This document shows positions 7,314 through 16,385 of a stretch of 64,000 bases of DNA, one piece after another. The position numbers and the translations under genes are program-made. The stretch spans positions 1 through 64,000 of the forward strand of contig NZ_VOLO01000004.1 in NCBI RefSeq assembly GCF_007954365.1, in the 5' to 3' direction. Numbering within the stretch: position 1 is the stretch's first letter; each line of letters opens with the position of its first letter. The notes under the pieces were generated by a model. That model had not been told where the DNA came from. It was given only the letters and a program-made list of their open reading frames with translations, and made no database searches. Source of the stretch: Frigoribacterium sp. ACAM 257 (GTDB lineage: Bacteria; Actinomycetota; Actinomycetes; Actinomycetales; Microbacteriaceae).

Positions 7314-8027
7314 CTAGTACGAACCGGCCCCCGAGGAGGCGGCGGCCGAGTCGGCGAGGAGCGCCCGCGACCCCGAGACGCCCAGGCGCGTGGCGCCGGC
7401 GGCGACGTACGCCTGCGCGTCGGCGAGGGTGCGCACACCGCCCGAGGCCTTGACGCCGAGGCGCCCGCCGACGGTCTCGGCCATCAGTCGGACCGCGTGT
7501 TCGGACGCACCGCCGGCCGGGTGGAACCCGGTCGAGGTCTTGACGAAGTCGGCACCGGCCGACTCGGCGGCCTTGCAGGCACCGACGATCGCGTCGTCGC
7601 TCAGCGCGGCCGACTCGATGATGACCTTCAGCACGGTCGGGGCCGGCACGGCCTGGCGGACTGCGGCGATGTCCTCCTCGAGGGAGGCGTAGTCGCCGGC
7701 GACCGCGGCGCCGACGTCGATGACCATGTCGACCTCGTCGGCCCCGGCACGGACGGCCTCGGCCGCCTCGGCGGCCTTGACCGCGGAGGTGTGCTTGCCG
7801 CTGGGGAACCCGGCGACGACGGCGACCTTGAGGTCGGCGCCCTCGGGCAGCACGAGGGGCAGCATCGACGGCGAGACGCAGACCGAGTACGTGCCGAGCT
7901 CGACGGCCTCGGCGATCAGGGCGTCGACGTCGGCGCGGGTCGCCTCGGGCTTGAGCAAGGTGTGGTCGATCAGGCGGGCTGCGTCGGCGCTGGTGAGGGT
8001 CGTCGCGCCGGGGGTCGTCTCAGTCAT
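7314..8027 (-). CDS. deoC: Deoxyribose-phosphate aldolase
   Basis: A 237-residue class I aldolase that splits 2-deoxyribose 5-phosphate into glyceraldehyde 3-phosphate and acetaldehyde. Seen in order: [46 protein letters not shown], the Schiff-base region [13 protein letters not shown] and [12 protein letters not shown]. Length is normal. The ATG at 8027 overlaps the stop of the GMC oxidoreductase gene (8024-8027), so it is the third cistron of that operon rather than being next to nucleoside genes, which is an uncommon setting. The last residues ([11 protein letters not shown]) are low in complexity. Confidence 0.95.
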   Translation of the reverse strand: MTETTPGATTLTSADAARLIDHTLLKPEATRADVDALIAEAVELGTYSVCVSPSMLPLVLPEGADLKVAVVAGFPSGKHTSAVKAAEAAEAVRAGADEVDMVIDVGAAVAGDYASLEEDIAAVRQAVPAPTVLKVIIESAALSDDAIVGACKAAESAGADFVKTSTGFHPAGGASEHAVRLMAETVGGRLGVKASGGVRTLADAQAYVAAGATRLGVSGSRALLADSAAASSGAGSY

Positions 8028-9673
8028 GAGACCAGGGTACGGCGGTCGGCCGCGTCGTCCTGCGCCGCGTCGCCGTCGGCCGCTCCGTCTGCCCCGTCGT
8101 CGCGCACCTCGACGACCGAGGCCGTCGGGTGCTGCGCCAGGAACCGGTCGGCCGTGCGCAGCGACATCGCCATCTGCAGCAGGGCGGGGTTCGCCACGAC
8201 GGCGCTGGGGAACGTCGAGTTGTCGCAGACCCACAGGTTGGACACGTCGAAGCTGCGGCCGTCCGGGTCGACCACGGCGTCGGCAGCGTCGTCGCCCATC
8301 CGGCAGGTGCCGAGGGTGTGCGCCGTCCGGGCCAGGACCCGGATGTCGGTGCCGCCCGCGGCCTCGACGATCGACGTCATCGTGCGGATGGCGTGCTCGT
8401 CGATGGCCTGCTCGTTCGGGCCCGCCGTGAACGAGATGCGCGCCTTGGGCACGCCGACCTCGTCGAGCTCGTCGGAGAGGACGAGGCGGTTGTCGTCGCT
8501 CGGCAGGCACTCGGCGTTGATGCCGATGCCCGACAGGTGGCGGTAGCCGCCGATGACGTCGGCCAGCTCGTCGCCCCAGAGCCCTCCGCCGCGCACCAGG
8601 GTCGTGGCGAGGGTGAGCGGCGGGACGCCGAGGCTCTGGATCAGGTAGCCGCCCACGAAGTCCGCGTCGGCGGGCGCGCGCAGGTCTTCGGTGATGATCG
8701 ACGACGGGTAGCCGCGGTGCCCGCGCATCTCGCCCTCGAAGGTGCCCCAGACCTGGGTGGCGCCGTGCGCCATGAAGTTGCGGCCGACCTGGTCGCTGCT
8801 GTTCGCGAGGCCCGTGTGCAGCAGCAGCCGTGGGGTCTCGACGCCGCCGGCGCAGAGGAAGAGCGCGGCGGTGCGCTGGCGGTACTCGACCCCGTCGTGC
8901 ACGTAGACGACCGCCGTGACCTCGCCGCTCTCGTCGGTGTCGATTCCGATCACCGTCGAGTCGGCGCGGATCTCGGCGCCGTGCGCGACGGCGCTCGGCA
9001 GGTACGTGACATCCATGCTGACCTTGGCGCCGTTGCGGCAGCCCTGGTGGCAGCTGCCACAGCTGACGCAGGCGTGGCGGAGGCCCGCGTGTTCCTGGTG
9101 GTGGTCGTGCGTGATGAGAGCCTCGGGCGCGTCCGCCGTGCGGATCCCGACGGCGTCGCAGCCGCGCACCATCATGTCGGCCGCCGCGTTGCGCCCCGCG
9201 GGCGGGTAGGCGTAGTGCCGTGTGGGGTCCCACGGGTAGTCGCTCGGCCCGGAGACGCCGACAAAGGCCTCGACCTGCTCGATGTAGCCGGTGACCTCCG
9301 CGGAGTCCACGGGCCAGTCGACGCCCTGGCCGGTGACGGACTTCAGGTGGAGGTCGCGCTCGTCGGGCCGAGGCACGAAGGCGCCCCAGTGGAGAGTCGA
9401 GCCGCCCACGCCCCGGCCCGAGTTGTTCGGGCCGAACGCGTTCGGGTCCGCACCGTCGCTGAGGCGCTCGTCCATCCAGTTGATGGCCGTGCCCGCGTCC
9501 TCGTCGTTCGTGTACAGCTCGGGGTCGAAGTTCGGCCCCGCCTCGATCGCGACGATGCGCAGGCCGGCCGCAGCCAGCTTCGCCAGCAGGGGCGCGCCTC
9601 CTGCACCGGTGCCGACGACGACGGCGTCGACGACCTCGTCGCGGCCGTAGGTGGTCATGTCGTCGAGCTTCAT
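8024..9673 (-). CDS. GMC-family FAD oxidoreductase
   Basis: A 549-residue flavoprotein of the glucose-methanol-choline family. The FAD-binding site is [20 protein letters not shown] near residues 19-38, followed by IEAGP, the GGST/HWGAF signature, a four-cysteine-type segment [16 protein letters not shown] near residue 205, and the C-terminal [17 protein letters not shown]. This branch resembles gluconate/2-ketogluconate dehydrogenase large subunits, which work with a small subunit 3. That partner is fused to a hydrolase in the gene directly upstream (4-bp overlap at 9670-9673). Probable oxidation of a sugar acid, polyol or similar alcohol; the substrate is not visible. Confidence 0.9.
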   Translation of the reverse strand: MKLDDMTTYGRDEVVDAVVVGTGAGGAPLLAKLAAAGLRIVAIEAGPNFDPELYTNDEDAGTAINWMDERLSDGADPNAFGPNNSGRGVGGSTLHWGAFVPRPDERDLHLKSVTGQGVDWPVDSAEVTGYIEQVEAFVGVSGPSDYPWDPTRHYAYPPAGRNAAADMMVRGCDAVGIRTADAPEALITHDHHQEHAGLRHACVSCGSCHQGCRNGAKVSMDVTYLPSAVAHGAEIRADSTVIGIDTDESGEVTAVVYVHDGVEYRQRTAALFLCAGGVETPRLLLHTGLANSSDQVGRNFMAHGATQVWGTFEGEMRGHRGYPSSIITEDLRAPADADFVGGYLIQSLGVPPLTLATTLVRGGGLWGDELADVIGGYRHLSGIGINAECLPSDDNRLVLSDELDEVGVPKARISFTAGPNEQAIDEHAIRTMTSIVEAAGGTDIRVLARTAHTLGTCRMGDDAADAVVDPDGRSFDVSNLWVCDNSTFPSAVVANPALLQMAMSLRTADRFLAQHPTASVVEVRDDGADGAADGDAAQDDAADRRTLVS

Positions 9674-11067
9674 CGTGCTGCCTCCGTCGGTGCTGCCTCC
9701 ATGGTCGGTTCCCACGCTTCTCGGGCATCGGCGGCGAGCAGCTGGAAGCCCTGGAACCGAGGCCCGTCGCCCCCGTTCGCGTAGCCGTCGTAGCCGATGC
9801 GCGACATCGTCGCCGGGTGCGAGAGCCAGGTGCGGACGAGGTCGACCCGGCAGTCCTCGAACCACAGGGTCATCTGCTCGGCCGTGAAGTCGTCGACGCG
9901 CGGCTCGTGCTCACCGGCGATGATCGCCGTGACGAGGGCGTCCTGCTCGGCCCGGGGCAGCCCGCCGAAGCCCGCGAGCTCGTCGAGCCCGCGGCGATAG
10001 GCCTCGGGGTCGGGCGGCAGGGCGGCGTTGCGCCACCCGTCGCCACGGCCCGAGCCGACCTGCGCGTCGACGCGGGCGGCGAGGTCGATCGTCTGTCGCG
10101 GCTCGGGCGCGCGCTGCGGGACGACGCGGTCGCTCAGCTCGCGCAGGGTGCGCAGCTGCACCTCGTCGAGCACGACGGGGGCGTAGCGGGGGTCGTCGGC
10201 CAGCACGCGACGGGCGTGCAGCGCACGGGTCTGCGTGCTGACCCGCGAGGAGGCGAGGGTGCGGACCACGTCGACGGGCACGACCGGGCCCGTGCCGGCC
10301 TCGTCGCGCCAGAAGTCGCGGATGGCGGCAGCGACCTCGTCGGGGCGCTCGAGGGGCAGCAGGTGACCCGCACCCTCGAGCACGTGCACCTGGGCCCGCG
10401 GATAGACGCTGCCGTTGAGCTCTCGCTGCGCCGCCTCGCCGAGGTCGCCGTCGCTGCCGCCCGCCAGGATGACGGCGGGCACGTCGAGGACGCCGACCGT
10501 CTCGGACCAGTCTTCGCGGCTGCCGCGGTCGAACCAGGCCGTCCAGGCCTCGGCGGAGGCGCGCTGCACGTCGTCGACGGCGGTCGCGTCGGACGTCGGG
10601 TCGAGCGGCGCACCTACGTTCGCGTCGACGAACGCACGCGCCGACGCCGCGTCGAGCGCGCCCCCGTCGGCCATCGCGCGCTTCTCGGCGCGGTCGTCGT
10701 CGCTCATCGGCTCGGGGCTCGGCGGCGAGGCCGCGAGCAGCACGACGCCGCTGAGGCCGAAGAGGCCGTGCTCGCCGGCGAGGGCGCGCGAGGCCACGAC
10801 GGACGCGACCTTGCCGCCCATGCTGTGACCGACCAGCAGCCAGCGCCCCGGCGCGTGACGGCGGACCTTGCGGACGACCAGGGCGGCCATGTCGTCGACC
10901 GAGACGCCGGAGGCGGCGCTCGCGTCGCCGAAGCCGGGCAGGTCGAGCGCGACCACGTCGCCGGTGTCGGCGAGCCGGGCGGCGACGCCGTCGAACTCGC
11001 GCCCGCTCATGCCCAGGGCGTGCAGGAAGAAGATCGTCGGACGGGACGCGTCGACGGCAGTGCTCAT
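9670..11067 (-). CDS. Fusion: alpha/beta hydrolase + gluconate 2-dehydrogenase subunit 3-like domain
   Basis: A 465-residue two-part protein. Residues about 8-265 are an alpha/beta hydrolase: [10 protein letters not shown] (oxyanion region), nucleophile elbow [10 protein letters not shown], acid in AGGSDGD and the late His in [16 protein letters not shown]. Residues about 285-465 match gluconate 2-dehydrogenase subunit 3, with [15 protein letters not shown] and a C-terminal [18 protein letters not shown]. It begins at ATG 11067 with AGGAG 8 bp upstream and overlaps the GMC gene by ATGA. The longer upstream frame is less likely. The hydrolase may supply or remove the ester form of the dehydrogenase substrate (for example a lactone); this is inference. 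Confidence 0.85.
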   Translation of the reverse strand: MSTAVDASRPTIFFLHALGMSGREFDGVAARLADTGDVVALDLPGFGDASAASGVSVDDMAALVVRKVRRHAPGRWLLVGHSMGGKVASVVASRALAGEHGLFGLSGVVLLAASPPSPEPMSDDDRAEKRAMADGGALDAASARAFVDANVGAPLDPTSDATAVDDVQRASAEAWTAWFDRGSREDWSETVGVLDVPAVILAGGSDGDLGEAAQRELNGSVYPRAQVHVLEGAGHLLPLERPDEVAAAIRDFWRDEAGTGPVVPVDVVRTLASSRVSTQTRALHARRVLADDPRYAPVVLDEVQLRTLRELSDRVVPQRAPEPRQTIDLAARVDAQVGSGRGDGWRNAALPPDPEAYRRGLDELAGFGGLPRAEQDALVTAIIAGEHEPRVDDFTAEQMTLWFEDCRVDLVRTWLSHPATMSRIGYDGYANGGDGPRFQGFQLLAADAREAWEPTMEAAPTEAAR

Positions 11068-11225
11068 GATGGCTCCTCGCGGGCCTCGGTGCGGCGCCCC
11101 GGACTGCGGGGCCACGACGGACACTACGAGGCACCGCCGACATTACGAACGGGCGGCTGACCGGCCTCCCAGCCAACCGCCTCCTGCCGGGGTACGCCCG
11201 TCGCCACGAGCTGCATGTCGGCATG

Positions 11226-11297
11226 TCGAGGGCGGGTCTTCCGGGTCGAGGGCGGGTCCGCGGCTACCCGCCCTCGACCCGGATGACCCGCCCTCGA
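11226..11297. repeat. 72-bp period-20 palindrome, copy A
   Basis: The 13-14 bp word TCGAGGGCGGGTC occurs twice in direct order with 20-bp period, then twice inverted, around an 8-bp loop. The two 32-bp arms differ at one position. Related copies lie at 12679, 18979 and 30413. It lies between the hydrolase fusion start (11067) and the DUF2254 stop (11362) in a gene-free stretch that holds nothing else recognisable. Confidence 0.85.
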
Positions 11298-11361
11298 GGG
11301 GCAACGTGGCCGAGGAGGCGCAGGTCGACGGGCCGGCGGAGGCGCGGGTCGCGCCGGGCGC

Positions 11362-12585
11362 TCAGCCGGCGGCAGCGGCCGGCAGGGCAGCGAGCCGGCG
11401 CTCGAGCTCGTCGACCGTGCCGAGCCGCCGCTCCGGCGACACGTCCCGCAGGCGCCCGACGAGCCGGCGCGCCGCCGCGACCACGGCCGGCTGGTCGGCG
11501 CCGTACGTCTCGACGCCCGCCACGACCGAGTCGACGAGCGACTCGACCGACGGCAGCCCGACGACGACGCGGAGCGTGCCTGCGGCGTCACGGTGGCCGG
11601 TCACCCGGTCGCGTCCCCGCCACACGGGCACGAGGACCGCCGTCGACATGTCGAGCGCGCTCACCGCCGTGTAGGGGTCGTTGGTGCCGGAGGCCAGGCC
11701 GCGCACGGCGATCTCCACGAGCTGCTGCAGCGCGTAGGCGACGTCCTGGTAGGGGGTCCGCGACGGCCCGAGCGTCACGCAGGCGCGGATCGCCGTCACC
11801 GTGGCGGACGACGCGGTCGTCGTCGTGCCGACGAGCTCGTCGCCGACGATGACCCAGCTGCCGGGCACGGCGCGCACGACCGCGACCGTGTCGGCGTCGG
11901 CCGCCACGCGGGCGAGCCGCGGCCAGTCGACGGCCTGGACGTAGCCGTCCCGGTCCGTGCGCACCGCGGCCGTCGTGCGGGGCGCCTCCTGCGGCTCGGT
12001 CGTGACGCGGTCGCCGGGCGAGGCCGGGTAGGCGAGGTCGGCCGCCGTCCGGAGGTCGCCGAGCACCTGCTGCTGCAGCGACGTGATCTGCACCGACGTC
12101 GCGATGTGGTGGATGAAGAAGACGAGAACCCCGACGTCGACCACGCCGAGCAGGACGGCTCCGTGCACGGCGAGCAGGGGCACGAACGCCTCGGCGCCGT
12201 CGACCTCGGTGTGCACCGACCGCATCACGACGATCGCGTAGAGGAACGTCGAGGTGAAGGCCGCGAGCACGAGCTGGTTGGCGCGGTCGGCCATGAAGTT
12301 GCGCACGAGCCTCGGCCCGTAGGTCGACGACGTCGTGGCGAGCACGGAGATCGTGATGGAGAACGAGGTGCCGGCCACCGTCAGCATCGACGAGCCGATG
12401 ATCGACAGCAGCGACCGCCCCCCGCTGGCGCTCAGCGCGTCGAGGAACGGCAGCCCGACCGTGCCGCCTCCGATCAGGCCGCGGTCGACGGCGACGAGCA
12501 GCTCGGCCGCGACGATCGCGACGACGCCGAACAGGGCCGGGAAGAACCAGAACGACTCGCGCGCGCGCAGCAGCAGGGCCCTCAC
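11362..12585 (-). CDS. DUF2254 family integral membrane protein
   Basis: About 407 residues. The N-terminal half has four hydrophobic segments (FFPALFGVVAIVAAELLVAV; LLSIIGSSMLTVAGTSFSI; LVLAAFTSTFLYAIVVM; AVLLGVVDVGVLVFFI), and the family landmark STYGPRLVRNFMADRANQL lies between the second and third. The C-terminal half is soluble, with GVLVFFIHHIA and FGRGPSRTPYQDVAYAL-like elements (here TLGPSRTPYQDVAYALQQL). The GTG at 12585 is chosen because the upstream frame runs through an intergenic palindrome. Function of the family is unknown; it is flanked on both sides by copies of the same palindrome. Confidence 0.85.
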   Translation of the reverse strand: MRALLLRARESFWFFPALFGVVAIVAAELLVAVDRGLIGGGTVGLPFLDALSASGGRSLLSIIGSSMLTVAGTSFSITISVLATTSSTYGPRLVRNFMADRANQLVLAAFTSTFLYAIVVMRSVHTEVDGAEAFVPLLAVHGAVLLGVVDVGVLVFFIHHIATSVQITSLQQQVLGDLRTAADLAYPASPGDRVTTEPQEAPRTTAAVRTDRDGYVQAVDWPRLARVAADADTVAVVRAVPGSWVIVGDELVGTTTTASSATVTAIRACVTLGPSRTPYQDVAYALQQLVEIAVRGLASGTNDPYTAVSALDMSTAVLVPVWRGRDRVTGHRDAAGTLRVVVGLPSVESLVDSVVAGVETYGADQPAVVAAARRLVGRLRDVSPERRLGTVDELERRLAALPAAAAG

Positions 12586-12678
12586 GAGCGGGTCACGAGG
12601 GCGGAGGAGGCGCGGGCACGGCAGAGGGGCATGTCCCACACTGTGCCCGGTCGCGTCCCGGACGGCCCGGTACGAGCC

Positions 12679-12750
12679 CGAGGGCGGGTCGCACTCGTCG
12701 AGGGCGGGTCCGCATCGACCCGCCCTCGACGAAGGGGACCCGCCCTCGAC
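12679..12750. repeat. 72-bp period-20 palindrome, copy B
   Basis: Same design as copy A: CGAGGGCGGGTC, then GTCGAGGGCGGGTC, then GACCCGCCCTCGAC twice, with 6-bp spacers that differ in sequence from the other copies. It lies in the 298-bp gap upstream of the DUF2254 gene. Confidence 0.85.
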
Positions 12751-12798
12751 GGAACGCGGAGCACGAGGAGGCGTGGAACGCGGAGCACGAGGAGGCGC
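12751..12798. repeat. 24-bp tandem repeat, two units
   Basis: The unit GGAACGCGGAGCACGAGGAG plus GCGT/GCGC is present twice back to back (23 of 24 positions alike). Each unit contains the over-used word AGGAGGCG. Confidence 0.8.
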
Positions 12799-12810
12799 AG
12801 CGCACGCAGA

Positions 12811-12853
12811 CGAGGAGGCGCGGCGCGGCAGGGTGCCGCACCGCGCCTCCTCG
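12811..12853 (-). terminator. Hairpin terminator of the MMPL gene
   Basis: CGAGGAGGCGCGG at 12811-12823 pairs with CCGCGCCTCCTCG at 12841-12853, with an inner CGGCA/TGCCG stem. It lies 31 bp beyond the MMPL stop; no T tract is present. Confidence 0.6.
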
Positions 12854-12883
12854 ACGCTGGCCGGGCCGCAGCCCGGGGGGAGG

Positions 12884-15517
12884 TCAGGCCCGGTGGGCGC
12901 CGTCCCCGTGGTGCCGGGTCGACGTCTCCGCGTCGACGGGCGCCTCGGCCGCGACGTGCGACACGGCGTCCGACGGCCCCACACCGGCGACCGTACCGGC
13001 ACCGGCACCCGCACCCGCACCCGCACCCGCACCCGCAGCAGGGTGCGACCGCTCGAGCGACGCGCCCTCCACGTCGACGTCCGGCAGGATGCGGTCGAGC
13101 CACTTCGGGATCCACCAGGCGGCGTCGCCGAGCAGGTGCATCACCGCGGGGATCAGCAGCAGGCGGACGACGAACGCGTCGACGAGCACGCCGAGGGCGA
13201 GCCCCAGCCCGATCGACTGGATCATCACGGAGTTCGAGAACACGAAGCCCGAGAAGACCGCCGCCATGATCAGCGCCGCGGCGATGACCACGGTGCGCCC
13301 GGCGTGCACGCCGCGCTGGACGGCGAGGCGCGCCGGCGACCCGTGGGCGTACGACTCGCGCATGCCGCTGACCAGGAACAGCTGGTAGTCCATCGCGAGC
13401 CCGAACAGCACGCCGACCATCAGGATCGGCAGGAAGCTCAGGATCGGCCCGGGGTCGTGCACCCCGAAGACCGGCCCCAGCCAGCCCCACTGGAACACCG
13501 CGGTGACGCCGCCGAACGCGGCGAACAGCGAGAGCACGAAGCCGAGGGTCGCCGTCACCGGCACGAGGATCGACCGGAACACGAAGATCAGGATGATCAG
13601 CGACAGCCCGACGACGACGAGCAGGTACAGCGGCAGGGCCGCGGCCAGCTTCTCGCTGACGTCGATGTTGCCCGACGCGTTGCCGGCGACGCCGAGCGAC
13701 GAGACGCCCTCGACGTCGAGCGAGCGCAGGTCCCGGACGAGCTGCTCGGTCGACTCGGCCGTCGGGCCGCCCTCGGGCACGACCTGGAAGGCGAGCAGGG
13801 CGTCGTCGTCCGAGGCGCCGATCGGGGCGATCGCGGCGACGTCGTCCTGGGCGGCCAGCTCGGTGCCGACGCGGACCTGCTCGGCGACGAGGTCGTCGTC
13901 CGAGACGGCCTGGTCGAGGTCGGCGACGACGAGCAGGGGCCCGTTGACGCCGGCGCCGAACTTGTCCTCGACGATCTTGTAGGCCTGGTAGGCGCTCGAC
14001 TCGACGGGCTCGGACGACCCGGCCGGCAGCCCGAGGCGCATCGACAGCGCCGGGATCGCGACGATCAGCAGCACCACGACCCCGCCGATCAGCGTCAGCA
14101 CGGCACGACCGGTGCCCATGGGCTTCGAGGGCACCTTGACGGCACCGGTGCGGCCGACCGCGGCGCGCGCCTTCTTCGTGAGGATGCGCGGGCCGACGAG
14201 GCGCAGCAGCGCCGGCGTCAGCGTGATCGCGATGAGGATCGCGACGAACACGCAGACCGCGCCCACGGTGCCCATCAGGCCGAGGAACGGGATGCCCGTC
14301 AGGTTGAGCGCGAGCAGGGCGATGAGCACGGTCGAGCCGGCGAACACGACGGCGTTGCCGGACGTGCCGTTGGCCAGCCCGATCGACTCCTCGAGCGGCA
14401 CGCCGGCCTTGAGCTGCGTGCGGTGCCTGTTGAGGATGAACAGCGAGTAGTCGATGCCGACCGCGAGGCCCAGCATCACCCCCAGCACGGGCGTGACCGA
14501 GAGCATCTCGACGGCTCCCGAGAGCGACAGCGACGCGAGCACGCCGACGCCGACGCCGATCAGGGCGTTGACCAAGGGCAGTCCGGCGCCGATCAGCGTG
14601 CCGAGCATGACGAAGAGGACGACGGCCGCGATGAGCACGCCGGCGATCTCGCCCGGACCGAAGATCTCGGGGATGGTGGACGCGATGTCGTTCGAGACCT
14701 CGACGTCGACGCCGGCGATGTCGGCGTCCTCCAGGTGCGAGACGACCGCCTCCTTCGCCTCGGAGGGCACGAGGTTCAGCGCCTTGTCGAACTGGACGGT
14801 CGCGACGGCCGTGGTGCCGTCCTCCGAGACCTGGCGGATGCCGGACGAGAGGTCGAGCAGCGAGGCGCCGTCCTCGAGGGTCGACTCCTGCGTCTCGAGC
14901 TCGGAGAGGCTCGAGTCGAGGGTGGCCTGCTGCGTGTCGATCTGCTGCTGGCCCGCCGTGAGCTGCGCCTGCTGCGCGTCGAGCTGCGCCTGAGCGGCGG
15001 CGAGCTGGCCGGCGGCCTCCGCCTGTGCACGGGCGGCGTCGAGCTGCTCCTGACCTGCGGTCAGCTGCGCCTGAGCGGCGTCGATCTGCGCCTGGCCGGA
15101 CTCGATCTGGGTGCGGCCGTCGGCGATCTGCTGACGACCGGCGTCGATCTGCGCCTGCGAGTCGGCCAGCTGCGCCTGCGTCGCGAACGGGTCGACCGTG
15201 CCCTTGACGTCGTCGAGGTCGGTCATGCCGCCGAGCAGCGAGACGATGTCGGCCTGCTGGTCGTCGGTGAAGGCACTGTCGTCGCTGGTCGTGAAGACGA
15301 CCGAGCCCGTGCCTCCGCTCGCCTGCGGGAACTCGTCCGCGAGCTGGTCGGACACCTCCTGCGTCTTCGTGCCGGGGATGCTCACGGCGGTGGTGAGCGT
15401 GCCGCCGAACAGGGCGAACGAGCCGCCGGCGAGGCCGAGCACGACGATCCAGGCGGCGATCACCACCCAGGCGCGTCGGGCCGAGAGCCGGCCGAGTCGG
15501 TAGAGCAGGGATGCCAT
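12884..15517 (-). CDS. MMPL/RND-type membrane exporter
   Basis: An 877-residue transporter with two six-helix blocks. TM1 is VVIAAWIVVLGLAGGSFALF. The first sterol-sensing-like block includes LGVMLGLAVGIDYSLFILNRHR, the second MVGVLFGLAMDYQLFLVSGMRES, both with the Gly-x-x-x-Asp-Tyr motifs expected of proton-driven MMPL proteins. The large first extracytoplasmic loop holds, at residues about 109-212, a striking coiled-coil run rich in Gln/Ala with repeats such as QAQLTAGQ, as in YhgE/Pip-like proteins. The C-terminal tail is a (GA)n run from simple DNA repeats. The TetR gene 140 bp upstream on the same strand probably controls it. Export of lipids or drugs is likely; the substrate is unknown. 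Confidence 0.92.
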   Translation of the reverse strand: MASLLYRLGRLSARRAWVVIAAWIVVLGLAGGSFALFGGTLTTAVSIPGTKTQEVSDQLADEFPQASGGTGSVVFTTSDDSAFTDDQQADIVSLLGGMTDLDDVKGTVDPFATQAQLADSQAQIDAGRQQIADGRTQIESGQAQIDAAQAQLTAGQEQLDAARAQAEAAGQLAAAQAQLDAQQAQLTAGQQQIDTQQATLDSSLSELETQESTLEDGASLLDLSSGIRQVSEDGTTAVATVQFDKALNLVPSEAKEAVVSHLEDADIAGVDVEVSNDIASTIPEIFGPGEIAGVLIAAVVLFVMLGTLIGAGLPLVNALIGVGVGVLASLSLSGAVEMLSVTPVLGVMLGLAVGIDYSLFILNRHRTQLKAGVPLEESIGLANGTSGNAVVFAGSTVLIALLALNLTGIPFLGLMGTVGAVCVFVAILIAITLTPALLRLVGPRILTKKARAAVGRTGAVKVPSKPMGTGRAVLTLIGGVVVLLIVAIPALSMRLGLPAGSSEPVESSAYQAYKIVEDKFGAGVNGPLLVVADLDQAVSDDDLVAEQVRVGTELAAQDDVAAIAPIGASDDDALLAFQVVPEGGPTAESTEQLVRDLRSLDVEGVSSLGVAGNASGNIDVSEKLAAALPLYLLVVVGLSLIILIFVFRSILVPVTATLGFVLSLFAAFGGVTAVFQWGWLGPVFGVHDPGPILSFLPILMVGVLFGLAMDYQLFLVSGMRESYAHGSPARLAVQRGVHAGRTVVIAAALIMAAVFSGFVFSNSVMIQSIGLGLALGVLVDAFVVRLLLIPAVMHLLGDAAWWIPKWLDRILPDVDVEGASLERSHPAAGAGAGAGAGAGAGTVAGVGPSDAVSHVAAEAPVDAETSTRHHGDGAHRA

Positions 15518-15657
15518 GGGCGGTCGTCCTCCTGGTGGTGCGGTGGGCCGGTGGTCGGTCCGTGGGGTGGTGGAGCCTCGCGTCGCGTCGTCGGGAAGGA
15601 GGTGGGGGTCGGGCGGGTCGGGCAGGTCGGTCGGGCGGGACTGGTCGGCCAGGCAGG

Positions 15658-16308
15658 TCAGGCAGGAGGCGCGTAGCCGCTGCGCACGGTCGCGATCAGC
15701 CGGTCGAACAGCTCGGCCCAGACCTCGCGGGAGGCGTCGTCGAGCGAGCCGTCCGTCCGCCGGACCCAGTGCACCGCGATGACCGCGATGCCGTGCATGA
15801 CGGAGCTGACGAGCAGCTCGACGTCGAGCTCGTCGACGTCGATGCTGCGACGGGCCGCGTCGGCCGAGAGCTGCTCGGTCGCGCGCGAGAAGACGTCCTG
15901 CATGACGTTCGGCGCCCCGTTGCCCTCGGCGTCGCCGTCGAGGACGCGCCAGAGGTAGGCGATCACGGCGGGCAGGTCGATGCCGCGCAGGGCGAGGGCC
16001 ACCTCGTCGAACAAGGAGGCGCGGGTGCCGGCGACGGCAGGCGTCGCGACGGCCGCGGTGGCCGACTGGAACTCGTCGACGGCGCCCGTGATCGCGACGG
16101 TGCCGAGCGTCATCACGACCTCGTCGAGGCTCGCGAAGTGGTTGAAGATCGTGCGGCGCGACACGTCGGCGCGGTCGGCCAGCTCGTCGACGCTGAAGCG
16201 CGGGGCGCCGCGCTCGGCGATCAGCGCGTCGGCCGCGTCGAGGATCGCCTGACGGTGCCGCGCCTTGAGGGCGGCACGTCGGTCGAGGGCGGGGGCGGTC
16301 GCGGGCAC
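15658..16308 (-). CDS. TetR/AcrR family transcriptional regulator
   Basis: 216 residues, starting at a GTG with AGGCAG directly upstream. The helix-turn-helix is ILDAADALIAERGAPRFSVDELADRADVSRRTIFNHFASLDEVV (residues about 21-64, quoted here only for its position and its key YxHF-like end). The C-terminal ligand domain ends LFDRLIATVRSGYAPPA. It precedes the MMPL exporter gene in the same orientation, the usual layout for a local repressor of an efflux pump. An inverted repeat overlapping its own promoter suggests autoregulation. Confidence 0.9.
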   Translation of the reverse strand: MPATAPALDRRAALKARHRQAILDAADALIAERGAPRFSVDELADRADVSRRTIFNHFASLDEVVMTLGTVAITGAVDEFQSATAAVATPAVAGTRASLFDEVALALRGIDLPAVIAYLWRVLDGDAEGNGAPNVMQDVFSRATEQLSADAARRSIDVDELDVELLVSSVMHGIAVIAVHWVRRTDGSLDDASREVWAELFDRLIATVRSGYAPPA

Positions 16309-16314
16309 CTGCCT

Positions 16315-16336
16315 ACACTAAGTGCAGCGACGCACT
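16315..16336 (-). promoter_or_regulatory. Probable promoter and operator of the TetR-MMPL unit
   Basis: On the minus strand AGTGC, 6 nt, GCACT (16336-16321) is followed at once by TAGTGT (16320-16315), a -10-like hexamer 6 bp before the GTG start. The transcript would be leaderless and the inverted repeat would block polymerase when bound. Confidence 0.5.
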
Positions 16337-16385
16337 CGGTGCACGGCGTCCAGGTGGGGAAACGCTGGGAGATTCGGCCGGGTGC

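Noticed and set aside
11226-11297. CRISPR array, because of regularly spaced repeats
   Set aside because: The units are 14 bp with 6-bp spacers and switch orientation halfway, unlike CRISPR repeats, and no cas gene is present.
12335-15676. An 1113-codon + strand frame opposite the MMPL gene
   Set aside because: The translation is charged low-complexity sequence without domains, while the other strand encodes a clear MMPL transporter.
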